64,000 nucleotides of DNA from Mongoliimonas terrestris (GCF_001927285.1 NZ_MSIG01000012.1:1-64000); one strand, 5' to 3'; shown: positions 15,242 to 24,466, counted from the stretch's first letter. Notes: generated by a model not told the origin, from the letters alone. Made by a program: numbers and translations.

Positions 15242-16429
15242 TCAGATCACCTCGACGGCGAGTGCAATGCCCTGGCCGCCGCCGATGCAGAGCGTGACGA
15301 TGCCGCGCTTCAGGCCGTCGCGCCGCATGGAGTGCAAAATGCGCGTGGTGAGGAGCGCACCAGTGGCGCCGATCGGGTGGCCATGGGCGATGGCGCCGCC
15401 CTCCACGTTGACGATCGCCTCCGGGAAGCCGACCGCGCGCATGACCGCAAGGGCGATGGCCGCGTAGGCCTCGTTGATCTCCACCCGATGGACGTCGGCG
15501 AGCGTCCAGCCGGCCCGGTCGAGGGCCTGGGTGACGGCGGACACGGGGCCGAGGCCGAAGAGCTCCGGCTCCACCGCGGCAAGGCCGTAGGCGACCAGCC
15601 GGCCGAAGGGCGCAAAGCCGTGCAGGTCCGCATAGGCGCGGTCGGCGACGATCATGGCGGCGGCGCCGGCGTTGAGGCCGGGGGCATTGCCGGCAGTGAT
15701 GGTGCCGGTGTCGCGGAAGGCGGGCTTCAGGCGGGCGAGGCTTTCCGCCGTGGTGTCGGGACGGGGCGCTTCGTCGGCCTCGAAGGACGTGGTCGCGCCA
15801 CCCTTGCCCGGCACGGCGACGGGCACGATCTCGGCCTCGAACGCGCCGGCGGCGGCCGCGGCGGCGAAGCGCTGCTGGGAGCGGGCCGCCCAGCGGTCCT
15901 GCGCCTCGCGGCTGATCTCCATGCGGGCGACCAGGTCTTCCGCGTGCCAGCCGGAATGGCGGCCGGAAAAGGCGTCGTGGAGGCCGTCGGTCAGCATGGC
16001 GTCGAGGAGGTCGCCGGGGCCGAGCCGGTGGCCGAACCGGGCACCGGGGATCAGGTACGGGGCTCGGTCCATGTTCTCCATGCCGCCGGCCACCAGAGCG
16101 TCGCCGAGGCCGAGCCAGACCTCGCGGGCGGCGGACGCGATAGCCTCCGCGCCGGAGCCGCAGACCCGGTTGACGGTGACGGCCGGTACAGACACGGGCA
16201 CGCCGCCTCCGATCGCCGCCTGGCGGGCGGGATTCATGCGGTTGCCGGCCTGGACGACGTTGCCCATGACGACCCCGGAGAGACAGGACGGATCGAGCCC
16301 GGCCCGGGTGAGCGTGCCGCGGATGGCGGTCGCGCCGAGGTCGACGGCCGGCACGCCCTTCAGGCTGCCGTTGAAGCCGCCGACGGGCGTGCGCACCGGG
16401 CTGCAGAGAACGACGTCGCGCGTGGTCAT
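15242..16429 (-). CDS. Acetyl-CoA acetyltransferase (thiolase)
   Basis: Thiolase of 395 residues, either biosynthetic (two acetyl-CoA to acetoacetyl-CoA) or degradative. It has the acylation-site Cys in NRVCGSGAEA (about residue 88), ENMDRAPYL, NEAYAAIALAV, GGAIAHGHPIGATG with the catalytic His, and the deprotonating Cys in LCIGGGQG. GGAGGTG stands before the ATG at 16429. The variants ALVAGGMENMD and NEAYAA differ slightly from PhaA, so substrate range is open. It has no operon partner: fdhD is 68 bases on in the same direction but unrelated. Confidence 0.92.
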   Translation of the reverse strand: MTTRDVVLCSPVRTPVGGFNGSLKGVPAVDLGATAIRGTLTRAGLDPSCLSGVVMGNVVQAGNRMNPARQAAIGGGVPVSVPAVTVNRVCGSGAEAIASAAREVWLGLGDALVAGGMENMDRAPYLIPGARFGHRLGPGDLLDAMLTDGLHDAFSGRHSGWHAEDLVARMEISREAQDRWAARSQQRFAAAAAAGAFEAEIVPVAVPGKGGATTSFEADEAPRPDTTAESLARLKPAFRDTGTITAGNAPGLNAGAAAMIVADRAYADLHGFAPFGRLVAYGLAAVEPELFGLGPVSAVTQALDRAGWTLADVHRVEINEAYAAIALAVMRAVGFPEAIVNVEGGAIAHGHPIGATGALLTTRILHSMRRDGLKRGIVTLCIGGGQGIALAVEVI

Positions 16430-16548
16430 GATGCACCTCCCTCGCCCCCGAGACAGTTTGACGCACGCTGGCGGGGCCCGTCCAGAGCGCAAGACTGCGC
16501 ATCATCCAGGCTGACCGAGGGGTGGATATCTCGCGGGCGGGGGAGCGC

Positions 16549-16974
16549 ATGGACCAGGAGACCACGGCCGCGGGCGTCGCAATCGTGAGGACCGGCGGGT
16601 GCCTTTGCGGGGCGGTCCGGTTCAGCGCGCGCGGCGCGCCCGGCTTTCCGCACACCTGCTCCTGCGGGCAGTGCCGGCGGCATTCCGGCGCGCTCACCGT
16701 CGCCTGGGTGGAGTACCCGGCCGAGGCCGTCGCCTGGACCGGACCGGCCGGTCCGCCGGCGCGCTGGCGGTCCTCCGCCGGGTCGAGCCGCGCCTTCTGC
16801 CCGACGTGCGGCAGCACGCTCGGGGCGCTGGACGATGCGCCGGTGGTGGCGCTGGTCGTGGGGGCGTTCGATGTGCCTGACGATCCGGCGCTGAGGCCCG
16901 AGAGCCACTCCTTCGAGGCATCCCGACCGGGGTGGTGGTCGGTCTCCTGCGGGGCTGTGCCGCCGGTGGAATGA
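16549..16974 (+). CDS. GFA-family zinc protein (DUF636)
   Basis: A 141-residue protein of the glutathione-dependent formaldehyde-activating enzyme-like family, named for Gfa of Paracoccus. It has zinc-binding cysteines in GGCLCGAVRF, HTCSCGQCRRHSG and FCPTCGSTLG. Most members are not proven formaldehyde enzymes. The start at 16549 is chosen for a GGGGGAG just upstream; a GTG at 16522 would add nine residues. It is divergent from the thiolase gene. Confidence 0.85.
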   Translation: MDQETTAAGVAIVRTGGCLCGAVRFSARGAPGFPHTCSCGQCRRHSGALTVAWVEYPAEAVAWTGPAGPPARWRSSAGSSRAFCPTCGSTLGALDDAPVVALVVGAFDVPDDPALRPESHSFEASRPGWWSVSCGAVPPVE

Positions 16975-17058
16975 GGCGGAGCGGGTTCCGGGTCCGGGTC
17001 GCCGGGCACCATCGGGAAGTGCGCAAATCATCGTGAGCAATGCTGATCGGGAAGGTTC

Positions 17059-17083
17059 GGAACGGTGCGCTGCGGCGGTCGTT
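17059..17083 (+). promoter_or_regulatory. Consensus EcfG promoter for the esterase gene
   Basis: GGAAC at 17059-17063, a 16-base spacer and CGTT at 17080-17083, an exact match to the EcfG consensus of Rhizobiales. It ends 52 bases before the ATG at 17136. Confidence 0.65.
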
Positions 17084-17135
17084 TCCAGGGAGAGGCGCGC
17101 CACGCGGGCGTGCACCGAAACACCTGGAGCTGCTC

Positions 17136-18482
17136 ATGAAACCCGCTTCCCTCGCCGCCCTGGCGATCGCCCTGTCGGTCGGCACGTCGACCCTTGCCCT
17201 GGCCCAGACCACCCAGCCCGGCGCCACCACCATCAACCCGACCGAGACCGAGAACGACGCCGGCACCATCGAGCAGATGACGCCCGGCAACGATCCGGTG
17301 ACGGGCCTCGACGCTCCGTCGCGCGGCGGTGCCGCAGCCTCCACCGGCGGCGGCAACGCCGGCGATGCGACCCGGACCGCCGCGGAGTCCGCCGCCATCG
17401 CGGCCGATCCGATGGCGCGCGCCGATGCCGACATGAAGACCGTGCTCGACGCGCTCGCCGGGCTGAACCCCAAGCCGATCGCCGACCTTTCGCCGGGTGA
17501 TGCCCGCGAGCAGCCGACCCCGGCCGCCGCGGTGAAGAAGGTGCTGGAGGACCGCGGCGACAGCGCCGCGCCGTCCGACGCCGTGACGACCGAGGACGTG
17601 AGCTTCCAGGGCGCCGAGACCGAGATCCCGGCCCGCGTCTACAAGCCGGCGAATGCCGAGGGGCAGCTGCCGGTGGTGCTCTATTTCCACGGCGGCGGCT
17701 GGGTGATCGCCGACATCGACACCTATGATGCGAGCGCCCGGGCGATCGCCGAGAAGGCCAACGCCATCGTGGTGTCGGCGCATTATCGCCAGGCGCCGGA
17801 ACACAAGTTCCCGGCCGCCCATGACGACGCCATCGCGGCCTACAAGTGGGTGTTGGAGAACGCGGACGACTGGGGCGGCGACCCGTCCAAGGTGGCCGTG
17901 ATGGGCGAGAGCGCCGGCGGCAACCTCGCCATCAACGTCTCGATCGCCGCGCGCGAGCAGAACTTGGCTATGCCGGTGCACCAGGTGCTGATCTATCCGG
18001 TGGCCGGAACCGACATGGAGACCCGATCCTACATGGAGAATGCGGACGCCAAGCCGCTGAACAAGGCCATGATGGGCTGGTTCGTGGAACAGACCCTGGC
18101 GAACGACGACCAGATGTCCGATCCGCGCCTCGACCTCGTCGACGAGGCGGACGTCTCCGGCTTGCCGCCGACCACGCTGATCACGGCGGAGATCGACCCG
18201 CTGCAGACCGAGGGCCAGCAGCTCGCCAACAAGCTGCAGGCCGCCGGCGTGCCGGTGAACGGCCGCACATACCTCGGCGTGACGCACGAGTTCTTCGGCA
18301 TGAACGCCGTGGTGGAGGACGCCGAGACGGCCCAGCAGCTGGTCGCGGACGACCTGCGGAGCGCCTTCGACACGGCCCCGTCCAACGCCGGCAATGCGGC
18401 GGCGACGGGCGGCTCGGACGACGCCGCCACCGGCGCGGTGACGCCGGCGAACGAGCCGGAGGCGCGTCCGGCGCAACAGTAA
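17136..18482 (+). CDS. Exported alpha/beta hydrolase (HSL/Aes-type esterase)
   Basis: A 448-residue protein with a signal peptide ending near LALAQT, then about 120 residues of low-complexity linker and an alpha/beta-hydrolase_3 domain. The oxyanion-hole motif HGGGW, the nucleophile elbow GESAGG, QAPEHKFPAA and a late catalytic His (VTHEFFG) are present, as in hormone-sensitive-lipase-like esterases. A poorly conserved C-terminal Ala/Gly tail follows. It probably hydrolyses short acyl esters in the periplasm. GGAG lies before the ATG and a consensus EcfG promoter lies further upstream, so stress induction is likely. A strong terminator follows. Confidence 0.88.
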   Translation: MKPASLAALAIALSVGTSTLALAQTTQPGATTINPTETENDAGTIEQMTPGNDPVTGLDAPSRGGAAASTGGGNAGDATRTAAESAAIAADPMARADADMKTVLDALAGLNPKPIADLSPGDAREQPTPAAAVKKVLEDRGDSAAPSDAVTTEDVSFQGAETEIPARVYKPANAEGQLPVVLYFHGGGWVIADIDTYDASARAIAEKANAIVVSAHYRQAPEHKFPAAHDDAIAAYKWVLENADDWGGDPSKVAVMGESAGGNLAINVSIAAREQNLAMPVHQVLIYPVAGTDMETRSYMENADAKPLNKAMMGWFVEQTLANDDQMSDPRLDLVDEADVSGLPPTTLITAEIDPLQTEGQQLANKLQAAGVPVNGRTYLGVTHEFFGMNAVVEDAETAQQLVADDLRSAFDTAPSNAGNAAATGGSDDAATGAVTPANEPEARPAQQ

Positions 18483-18512
18483 TCCGGCGCGAGCCCCCTC
18501 CACAGACGCATG

Positions 18513-18542
18513 CGGCCGCCGGAGCGATCCGGCGGCCGTTTT
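18513..18542 (+). terminator. Rho-independent terminator after the esterase gene
   Basis: Perfect 11-base arms CGGCCGCCGGA/TCCGGCGGCCG around a GCGA (GNRA) tetraloop, followed by TTTT. It lies 31 bases after the esterase stop codon. Confidence 0.88.
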
Positions 18543-18564
18543 GCGCATAGGGTGCGGCGGGCGG

Positions 18565-18906
18565 TCAGGCCGCGCTGTCGACGGTTTCGCCGGCGCGGTT
18601 CTCCATGATCACCGCCTGGAAGCCCTCGAACTGGGGGCCGCCGAGGTAGAGCGGCTTGGTGCTGCCGGCCCGGGCGTGCGCTTGGCGGAACTGCTCCGAC
18701 TTGGTCCAGGCCTGGAAGGCCTCGAAGCTCTCCCACACCGTATGGGAGGCGTAGAGGGTGTGGTCGTCGTGGGCCGGGCCGCGGAGGAGGTGGAACTCCA
18801 GGTAGCCGGGGACCGTGTTGAGGTGGCGCTCGCGGGTCTTCCAGAGCGTCTCGAAGGTTTCCTCCTCGCCGCGGATCACACGAAAACGGTTCATGGCGAT
18901 GTACAT
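18565..18906 (-). CDS. Heme-degrading/ABM-domain monooxygenase next to haem receptor
   Basis: A 113-residue dimeric alpha-beta barrel (antibiotic biosynthesis monooxygenase fold), resembling IsdG/HmuQ/HmoA haem-degrading enzymes (MNRFRVIRGEEETFETLWKTR, VPGYLEFHLLRG, HTVWESFEAFQAW). It is 37 bases downstream of the TonB haem-receptor gene in the same direction. Context strongly suggests haem iron release after uptake. The family also contains unrelated enzymes, so activity is inferred from position. The catalytic Asn/His/Trp triad of IsdG was not aligned residue by residue. Confidence 0.8.
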   Translation of the reverse strand: MYIAMNRFRVIRGEEETFETLWKTRERHLNTVPGYLEFHLLRGPAHDDHTLYASHTVWESFEAFQAWTKSEQFRQAHARAGSTKPLYLGGPQFEGFQAVIMENRAGETVDSAA

Positions 18907-18943
18907 GGCGGATGCCTTTCTGTCGGTTGAGGGATAGGCGGGA

Positions 18944-21223
18944 TCAGAACTGCAGGGTGGCGGTGAGCTTGAACGAGCGTCCGGGCTCGGAATAGTACTC
19001 CACCGGCTGGGCGAGGCCAGTCGAGCCGGGTGCGCCGGTGCCGGTCGGGTCCGGCACGTTGAGGGCGTCGTAATAGGTCTGGTCGAAGAGGTTGTAGACG
19101 CCGGCGGCGATGCGCAAGCCCTTGACCTGCTTGGGCTCGTACCAGCCGGTGAGGTCGACGACGCCGTAGCCGGGCGCCTTGAAGCCGCTGTCCACGTCGT
19201 CGCGGGCGGCGGCGAGCTTGGTGAGCACGTCAACGCCCCAGGTCTCGGTGGCGTAGCCGAGGCCGAGGATGGCCTGGAGTGGCGGGATGCTGTCGAGGTA
19301 GACGTCCGCGTCCGTGTCCTTGCCGCGCTGGACGGCGAGCGAGGCGAAGGCGCGCCAGTTCTCGGTGATGTCGACGCTGGCGCTCGCCTCCAGGCCGTAG
19401 ATGCGGGCGTTCGCGATATTCTCGTAGCCGACGATGCCGCCCTGGGGGTAGAGGCCGCCGGGCGGGGCGATCTGCACCGTGTCGATGAAGTTCTTGTAGC
19501 GGGTGTCGAACGCTACGAGCGCCGCCTTGTAGCGCTCGCCCTCGTAGCGAACACCGACCTCGAAACCGTTGCTCGTCTCCGCCTCCAGGTCCGGGTTGCC
19601 GGTGCGCAGATAGGTGCCCTCCGCGCCGAAGCGCAGGTAGAGCTCGTTGACGGTCGGCGCCCGGAAGCCGGCCGCATACTGGCCGTATAGGACGACGTCG
19701 GGGGCGATGTCGTATTCGGCGAGGAGCTTGGGCGAAATGGCCCAATCGCTTGAGGATGATGGCAATTCGCCCGTGTAGGCGGCGCTGTTCGCGTAGTCGT
19801 CGGTCAGCTTGGGGTCGGCGGAATACCAGTCGAAGCGAAGGCCCGGCGTCAGCCGGAAACCCGGCGCGAGGCCGATCTCGTCTTCCACGAAGAGACCCAC
19901 GGAGCGGGTGTCGACGGCCGGCATGTCGGCCTGATTGGTGTGCAAGTTGTTGCAGGCGACGTAGCGGCCCGTGTAGGGGCCTGTAGCCGGACAGCTGTCC
20001 GTGCCGGCGGAATACTGGGTGGTCTCGCCGGCGAAGAGGTCGAGGCCGGCGGTCAACCGGTGGGTGACGACGCCGGTCTCGAAGCGCGCGGTGGCGTCGC
20101 CGTTGAAGCCGAAGCCGGTGTCCTCCACGTCGTTCTCGCGGGTGAAGTCGCCGACGACGGAGGTGGTGCGGTAGGCGTCCACGGTGGCGGTGCGCACGAG
20201 GCGCTGCCAGTAGAGAATGGCCCGCGCCGCGTCCACCAGGCCGTCCTCCGGCGCCTCGTAGACATAGTCGAGCGACACGCGCTGGCGTACCACCGCCTCG
20301 CCGTTCCGGTAGTCGCCGGGCCGGTAGTTGCCGGTGAGGGTCTGGGTGGTGCGGCCGTCGAAGTCCTCGTCGCGCTCGAACATCTCGCCGGTGAGGCCCA
20401 CCCGGTGGCCGCCGTCGAAGTGCTGGTGCAGTTTCACGAGGCCGCTGATCTGGTCGTAGTCCTCCGGGTTCGGCAGGGAGCGGGTGGCGCCGACACCGCC
20501 GACGCTGCCCTGGTTGTCGGTCTCGTGGCCGCGTCGATAGCCGCCCTGGACGAGGAGGAAGGTGTCCGCCACCCGGGTCGCCACGGCGGCGTTGCCGAAC
20601 CAGCTGTCGTCGGCGGAATCATAGCCGGACTTGGTGAGGACCCCGAGGGTCTTGTCGCCCGGCAGGAGGTCCTCCGGGTCGAGGGTGCGCACGGCGACGA
20701 CGCCGCCGAGGGCGCCGGAGCCGAAGGTGCTGCTGTCGGCGCCGCGCATCAGGTCGAGGGTGGACAGGCTGTCGAAGTCGAAGCTGTCCGTGCCGCCGTT
20801 CGCCTGCCGGGCGCCGTCCTGCAGGTAGGGGATGCGGATGCCGTCCACGGTGGTGAGCACGCGCGGGCCCTCCAGGCCGCGGATGTTCACGCTGTTGGTG
20901 CGCCGGTTGAAGGCGACGCCGGCGGTGCGGCGGGCAAGGTCGGTCAGGCTGTTCACCTGCGCCCGGTCGAGTTCCTGGCGCTCCACCGTTGTGGTGGACG
21001 GCATGGCGCCGGGGGCGGCGGCAGGGGCGGCGCCGCGCAGCGTCACCGGATCGAGCACCACCGGGTCGTCGGCCTCCGCCGTCGTTTCCGCTCCGACCTC
21101 GGCCGGTTGGGCGGCCGTCTGGGCGAGGGCGGCGGCGGGGGAGACAAGGGCGGTGCCAGCCGCCAGTACGGACAGGCGGACGACGCGATGGAGCCGGACA
21201 ACGGACGATGGCAGCACGGGCAT
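18944..21223 (-). CDS. TonB-dependent haem/haemoglobin receptor
   Basis: Outer-membrane receptor of 759 residues: signal peptide, N-terminal plug (SLTDLARRTAGVAFNRRTNSVNIRGLEGPRVLTTVDGIRIPYLQDGARQ region) and a 22-strand barrel ending in an aromatic residue (SFKLTATLQF). It belongs to the haemoglobin/transferrin/lactoferrin receptor family, like HmuR/ShmR. The start at 21223 has AGAGGAACCC before it; a GTG nine codons upstream lacks this. It is divergent from hmuTUV across an iron-box promoter region. A FRAP/NPNL haem-receptor box was not confirmed: the segment FRAPTVNELYLRFG carries the FRAP element. Confidence 0.9.
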   Translation of the reverse strand: MPVLPSSVVRLHRVVRLSVLAAGTALVSPAAALAQTAAQPAEVGAETTAEADDPVVLDPVTLRGAAPAAAPGAMPSTTTVERQELDRAQVNSLTDLARRTAGVAFNRRTNSVNIRGLEGPRVLTTVDGIRIPYLQDGARQANGGTDSFDFDSLSTLDLMRGADSSTFGSGALGGVVAVRTLDPEDLLPGDKTLGVLTKSGYDSADDSWFGNAAVATRVADTFLLVQGGYRRGHETDNQGSVGGVGATRSLPNPEDYDQISGLVKLHQHFDGGHRVGLTGEMFERDEDFDGRTTQTLTGNYRPGDYRNGEAVVRQRVSLDYVYEAPEDGLVDAARAILYWQRLVRTATVDAYRTTSVVGDFTRENDVEDTGFGFNGDATARFETGVVTHRLTAGLDLFAGETTQYSAGTDSCPATGPYTGRYVACNNLHTNQADMPAVDTRSVGLFVEDEIGLAPGFRLTPGLRFDWYSADPKLTDDYANSAAYTGELPSSSSDWAISPKLLAEYDIAPDVVLYGQYAAGFRAPTVNELYLRFGAEGTYLRTGNPDLEAETSNGFEVGVRYEGERYKAALVAFDTRYKNFIDTVQIAPPGGLYPQGGIVGYENIANARIYGLEASASVDITENWRAFASLAVQRGKDTDADVYLDSIPPLQAILGLGYATETWGVDVLTKLAAARDDVDSGFKAPGYGVVDLTGWYEPKQVKGLRIAAGVYNLFDQTYYDALNVPDPTGTGAPGSTGLAQPVEYYSEPGRSFKLTATLQF

Positions 21224-21361
21224 GGGTTCCTCTGTCGCCAGGACGCGCACCGCGGGCGGCGGTGGGACACGGGTGATGGGAAAGGGAAAGGAAGTGCTGG
21301 CGGGGCGGGCCGGGTCAGGGAGCGGCCGTCCATGGCTGACACTTGCGCTGGTACTTAAAGG

Positions 21362-21376
21362 TGAGTATCAGAGTCA
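21362..21376. promoter_or_regulatory. RirA-type iron-responsive operator (IRO box)
   Basis: TGA-N9-TCA (21362-21364, spacer 21365-21373, 21374-21376) flanked by A/T-rich AAAGG and AAGTT. This is the Rhizobium IRO consensus bound by RirA when iron is plentiful. It sits in the 252-base divergent region between the haem receptor and hmuT, so it could govern both. Confidence 0.6.
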
Positions 21377-21475
21377 AGTTATTTGTCGCGAACCCCTCGC
21401 GACCTTCACCCCGATGACCCGACCGACCGTCCGCCTCCGGCGCACGGCCCGGATGCGCTTTGCCTTGAGGCCCCC

Positions 21476-22369
21476 ATGTCCCCTTCCCTCGCCCGTCTCC
21501 GCCGCCATTGGCTCGCCGTCGCCGGCGCCACCTTGCTCACCTTCGGCGCCGCCGCCGCGATCGCCGCGACGGCGGATCCGCGCCGCGTGGTGTCGGTCGG
21601 CGGCGCCGTGACGGAGATCGTCTATGCGCTCGGCGAGGACGCGCGGCTGACGGCGGTAGACACGACCAGCTACTTCCCCACTGAGGCAGGCGCCCTCCCG
21701 AAGGTCGGCTATTACCGGGCCTTGTCGGCGGAGGGGCTTCTCTCGGTCAACCCGGACCTTCTGCTCCTCCAGGACGGGGCCGGCCCACCGGACGCCCTGG
21801 CGGTGCTGAAGGCGAGCGGCATCGCCATCGCCGACGTGCCGGACGAGGTGAGCCCGGAGGGTCTCCAGGCGAAGATCCGGGCCGTCGGTCGTGCCCTCGG
21901 CGTGGAGGACAAGGCCGAGGCGCTGGCCGACCAGGTGGCGGCGGACTTCGAGGCGCTGGCGGCCGACGTGGCGCGGGTGGAGGTGCCGAAGCGGGTGCTG
22001 TTCGTGCTCTCGCTCGCCAACGGGCGGGCGACGGTCGGCGGCGCTGGCACGTCGGCCGACGCCATGATCCGCCTTGCCGGGGGCGTCAACGCGGCCGCCG
22101 ACGTGGACGGCTTCAAGCCCATGGTGGACGAGGCCGTGCTGGCCGCGGCCCCCGACGTGGTGCTGGTGATGGCACGGCCCGGCGCGGAGATCCCGGCGAC
22201 GGACGTGTTCGCCTCGCCGGGCTTTGCCGGCACGCCGGCCGCCGAGAAGGCCGGCTTCGTTTCCATGGATGCGCTCTATCTGCTCGGCTTCGGCCCGCGC
22301 ACGCCGCAGGCGGCGCGCGACCTTGCCGCGTCGCTCTATCCGGACGTGGTGGAGCGCGACGCGCCGTGA
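21476..22369 (+). CDS. hmuT: HmuT, periplasmic haemin-binding protein
   Basis: Class III substrate-binding protein (297 residues) that hands haem to HmuUV. It has a signal peptide (WLAVAGATLLTFGAAAAIAAT), then VVSVGGAVTEIVYALGEDARLTAVDTTS, typical of ChuT/HmuT where a Tyr ligand binds haem iron (VGYYRALSAEGLLSVNPDLLLLQDGAGPP). ATG 21476 is supported by GAGG. The stop overlaps the hmuU start (GTGA). Confidence 0.92.
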   Translation: MSPSLARLRRHWLAVAGATLLTFGAAAAIAATADPRRVVSVGGAVTEIVYALGEDARLTAVDTTSYFPTEAGALPKVGYYRALSAEGLLSVNPDLLLLQDGAGPPDALAVLKASGIAIADVPDEVSPEGLQAKIRAVGRALGVEDKAEALADQVAADFEALAADVARVEVPKRVLFVLSLANGRATVGGAGTSADAMIRLAGGVNAAADVDGFKPMVDEAVLAAAPDVVLVMARPGAEIPATDVFASPGFAGTPAAEKAGFVSMDALYLLGFGPRTPQAARDLAASLYPDVVERDAP

Positions 22370-23448
22370 CGGAGGTGGCCGCCCTCCGCCGCCTCCGGCC
22401 GTCCGGCGACCGGACCGGCCGCGCCCTGGCGGTGACCGCCGGGACGCTGCTCCTGGCGCTGGCGGCCGGCGTGCTGTCGGTCTCCTCCGGGCCGACCGGC
22501 GTCGGCCTCGGCGATCTCCTCACCTATCTGACGGAGGGCGCGGCGGCGGTGGGCGACCGGGAGCGGCTGGTGCTGGAGGCGATCCGGCTGCCGCGCGCGA
22601 TGCTCGGGGCGCTCGTCGGGGCGGCGCTCGCCGTCTCCGGCGCCATGATGCAGGGCCTCTTCCGCAACCCGCTGGCGGACCCGGGCCTCGTCGGCGTGTC
22701 GTCCGGCGCGGCGACGGCGGCGGTGGTCGTGATCGTGCTCGGCGCCGGCGTGCTCGGCCCGCTGGCCGCCCTCCTCGGGGTGCACCTCCTGCCGATCGCG
22801 GCCTTTCTCGGCGCTCTCGTCAACACGCTGGTGCTCTACCGGCTCGCCACCGCCAAGGGCCGGACCTCCACGGCAACGCTGGTGCTCGCCGGCATCGCGG
22901 TCGGCGCGCTCAGCGGCGCGGTCACCGGCCTGATGGTGTTCGGGGCGAGCGACGCGCAGCTGCGCGACTTCACCTTCTGGAGCCTCGGCTCCCTCGGCGG
23001 CGCCACGCCGGCCCGCATTCTCGCCATCCTGCCCTTCATCGCGGTGGTCTTCCTCGCCATCCCGTTCGTCGCCCGCGGGCTCGACGCCCTGGTGCTCGGC
23101 GAGGCGGAGGCCCACCACATGGGCGTGCCGGTGCAGACGCTGAAGCGGGTGGTGATCGTCTGCGTGGCGGCGGCGAGCGGCGCCACCGTGGCGGTGACCG
23201 GCACGATCGGCTTCGTCGGCATCGTGGTGCCGCACCTCATCCGGCTTGCCATCGGCCCCGGCCATCGCTTCCTGCTGCCGGCCTCGGCCTTCGCCGGAGC
23301 GGCGTTGCTGCTCCTCGCCGACACGGCCGCCCGCCTCGTGGTGGCGCCGGCCGAACTGCCGATCGGCATCGTGACGGCCCTTTTCGGCGCGCCGGTCTTC
23401 CTCGCCATCCTGATCAACCACCGCAACGGCCCCCTCTCGGGAGAGTGA
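22366..23448 (+). CDS. hmuU: HmuU, haemin ABC transporter permease
   Basis: FecCD/BtuC-type permease, 360 residues, about ten membrane helices. Landmarks are RLPRAMLGALVGAALAVSGAMMQGLFRNPLADPGLVGVSSGA and the coupling region GTIGFVGIVVPHLIR. It starts at a GTG that forms a 4-base overlap with hmuT. It ends 2 bases before hmuV. Confidence 0.94.
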   Translation: MTEVAALRRLRPSGDRTGRALAVTAGTLLLALAAGVLSVSSGPTGVGLGDLLTYLTEGAAAVGDRERLVLEAIRLPRAMLGALVGAALAVSGAMMQGLFRNPLADPGLVGVSSGAATAAVVVIVLGAGVLGPLAALLGVHLLPIAAFLGALVNTLVLYRLATAKGRTSTATLVLAGIAVGALSGAVTGLMVFGASDAQLRDFTFWSLGSLGGATPARILAILPFIAVVFLAIPFVARGLDALVLGEAEAHHMGVPVQTLKRVVIVCVAAASGATVAVTGTIGFVGIVVPHLIRLAIGPGHRFLLPASAFAGAALLLLADTAARLVVAPAELPIGIVTALFGAPVFLAILINHRNGPLSGE

Positions 23449-23450
23449 CC

Positions 23451-24245
23451 ATGATCGACGCCGACGGCCTGATGCTGGAGCGCGCCGGACGGCGCCTCAT
23501 CGACGACGTGTCGCTCCACCTGGAGCCGGGCACGCTCACCGCCGTCATCGGCCCGAACGGGGCCGGCAAGTCGACGCTCCTGCGCCTTCTCACCGGCGAG
23601 ACCCGGCCGGACGGCGGCACGGTGCGCTACGGCGGCCAGCCGATCGGCGCGTGGACGCCGCGGGCGCTCGCCCGCCGCCGGGCGGTGCTGCCGCAGGCGT
23701 CCGCGCTCGCCTTCGCCTTCACGGTGCACGAGATCGTCCGCATGGGCGCTGTCGCCTCGGGGACGCGGGAGCCGGACCGGATCGCCGAGCGGGCGCTTGG
23801 TCAGGTGGGGCTCGGCGGGTTCGGCGGGCGGCTCTACCAGCATCTGTCGGGCGGCGAGCAGCAGCGCGTGCAGTTCGCCCGCGCCCTCGCCCAGGTGCCG
23901 GAGCCTGTCGACGGCGATACGCCGCGCTTCCTCTTCCTGGACGAGCCGACCTCCAGCCTGGATCTTCGCCACCAGATCGCGGTGCTCGATGTGGCCCAGC
24001 GGTTTGCCCGCGCCGGCGGCGGGGTCGTGGCGGTGCTCCACGATCTCAACCTTGTGGCGGAGTTCGCCGACACGGTGCTGGTGCTCCACGGCGGCCGTGT
24101 CGTGGCGGACGGGACGCCCGCGGACGCCCTTGCCGACCGGGTGATCGGGTCGGTCTACGGGGTGCACGGGACGGTCTGCCGGGTGCCGCAGGCCGGCACG
24201 CCCTTCGTGCTGCCGCAGTCCCGCCTCGCCGCTCCGCCGGCCTGA
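23451..24245 (+). CDS. hmuV: HmuV, haemin ABC transporter ATPase
   Basis: ATP-binding subunit, 264 residues, with Walker A GPNGAGKST, Q-loop LPQASALAF, signature LSGGEQQRVQFARAL, Walker B FLFLDEPTSSLD and the H-loop LHDLN. It powers haemin import with HmuU and HmuT. Third gene of a tightly packed operon. Confidence 0.95.
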   Translation: MIDADGLMLERAGRRLIDDVSLHLEPGTLTAVIGPNGAGKSTLLRLLTGETRPDGGTVRYGGQPIGAWTPRALARRRAVLPQASALAFAFTVHEIVRMGAVASGTREPDRIAERALGQVGLGGFGGRLYQHLSGGEQQRVQFARALAQVPEPVDGDTPRFLFLDEPTSSLDLRHQIAVLDVAQRFARAGGGVVAVLHDLNLVAEFADTVLVLHGGRVVADGTPADALADRVIGSVYGVHGTVCRVPQAGTPFVLPQSRLAAPPA

Positions 24246-24342
24246 CCCGCATGCCCCTCCCTGTGCCGGACCGACCGTCAGGGCAATCGCTCGAGACGAA
24301 GCGGAGCGGGATGTTCGTCCAGGTCGATCCGATCCGTTCGCC

Positions 24343-24466
24343 GTCATGGTCCGCGAAGGCGGACCACCCATGCATTTTTCGTGATTGAATTGCGAATCCG
24401 ATCGGTTTCGGGTGGGTTGGGGTCATAACAAAGTCGTGGGTGGTCCGCCTTCGCGGACCATGACGG
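24343..24466. repeat. REP-like doublet (well-conserved inverted pair)
   Basis: Two near-perfect REP copies facing away from each other: 24343-24375 (minus orientation) and 24434-24466 (plus orientation), 58 bases apart. Each carries the 8-bp stem TGGTCCGC/GCGGACCA with a 4-base loop. The pair fills most of the 341-base gap between hmuV and the ArsR-family gene. The rest holds the sulfide-type operator at 24549-24571 and nothing else I recognise. Confidence 0.88.

Noticed and set aside
14358..17012. One very long minus frame that seems to join fdhD to upstream sequence
   Set aside because: Only the fdhD part is conserved; upstream it runs out of frame under the thiolase gene.
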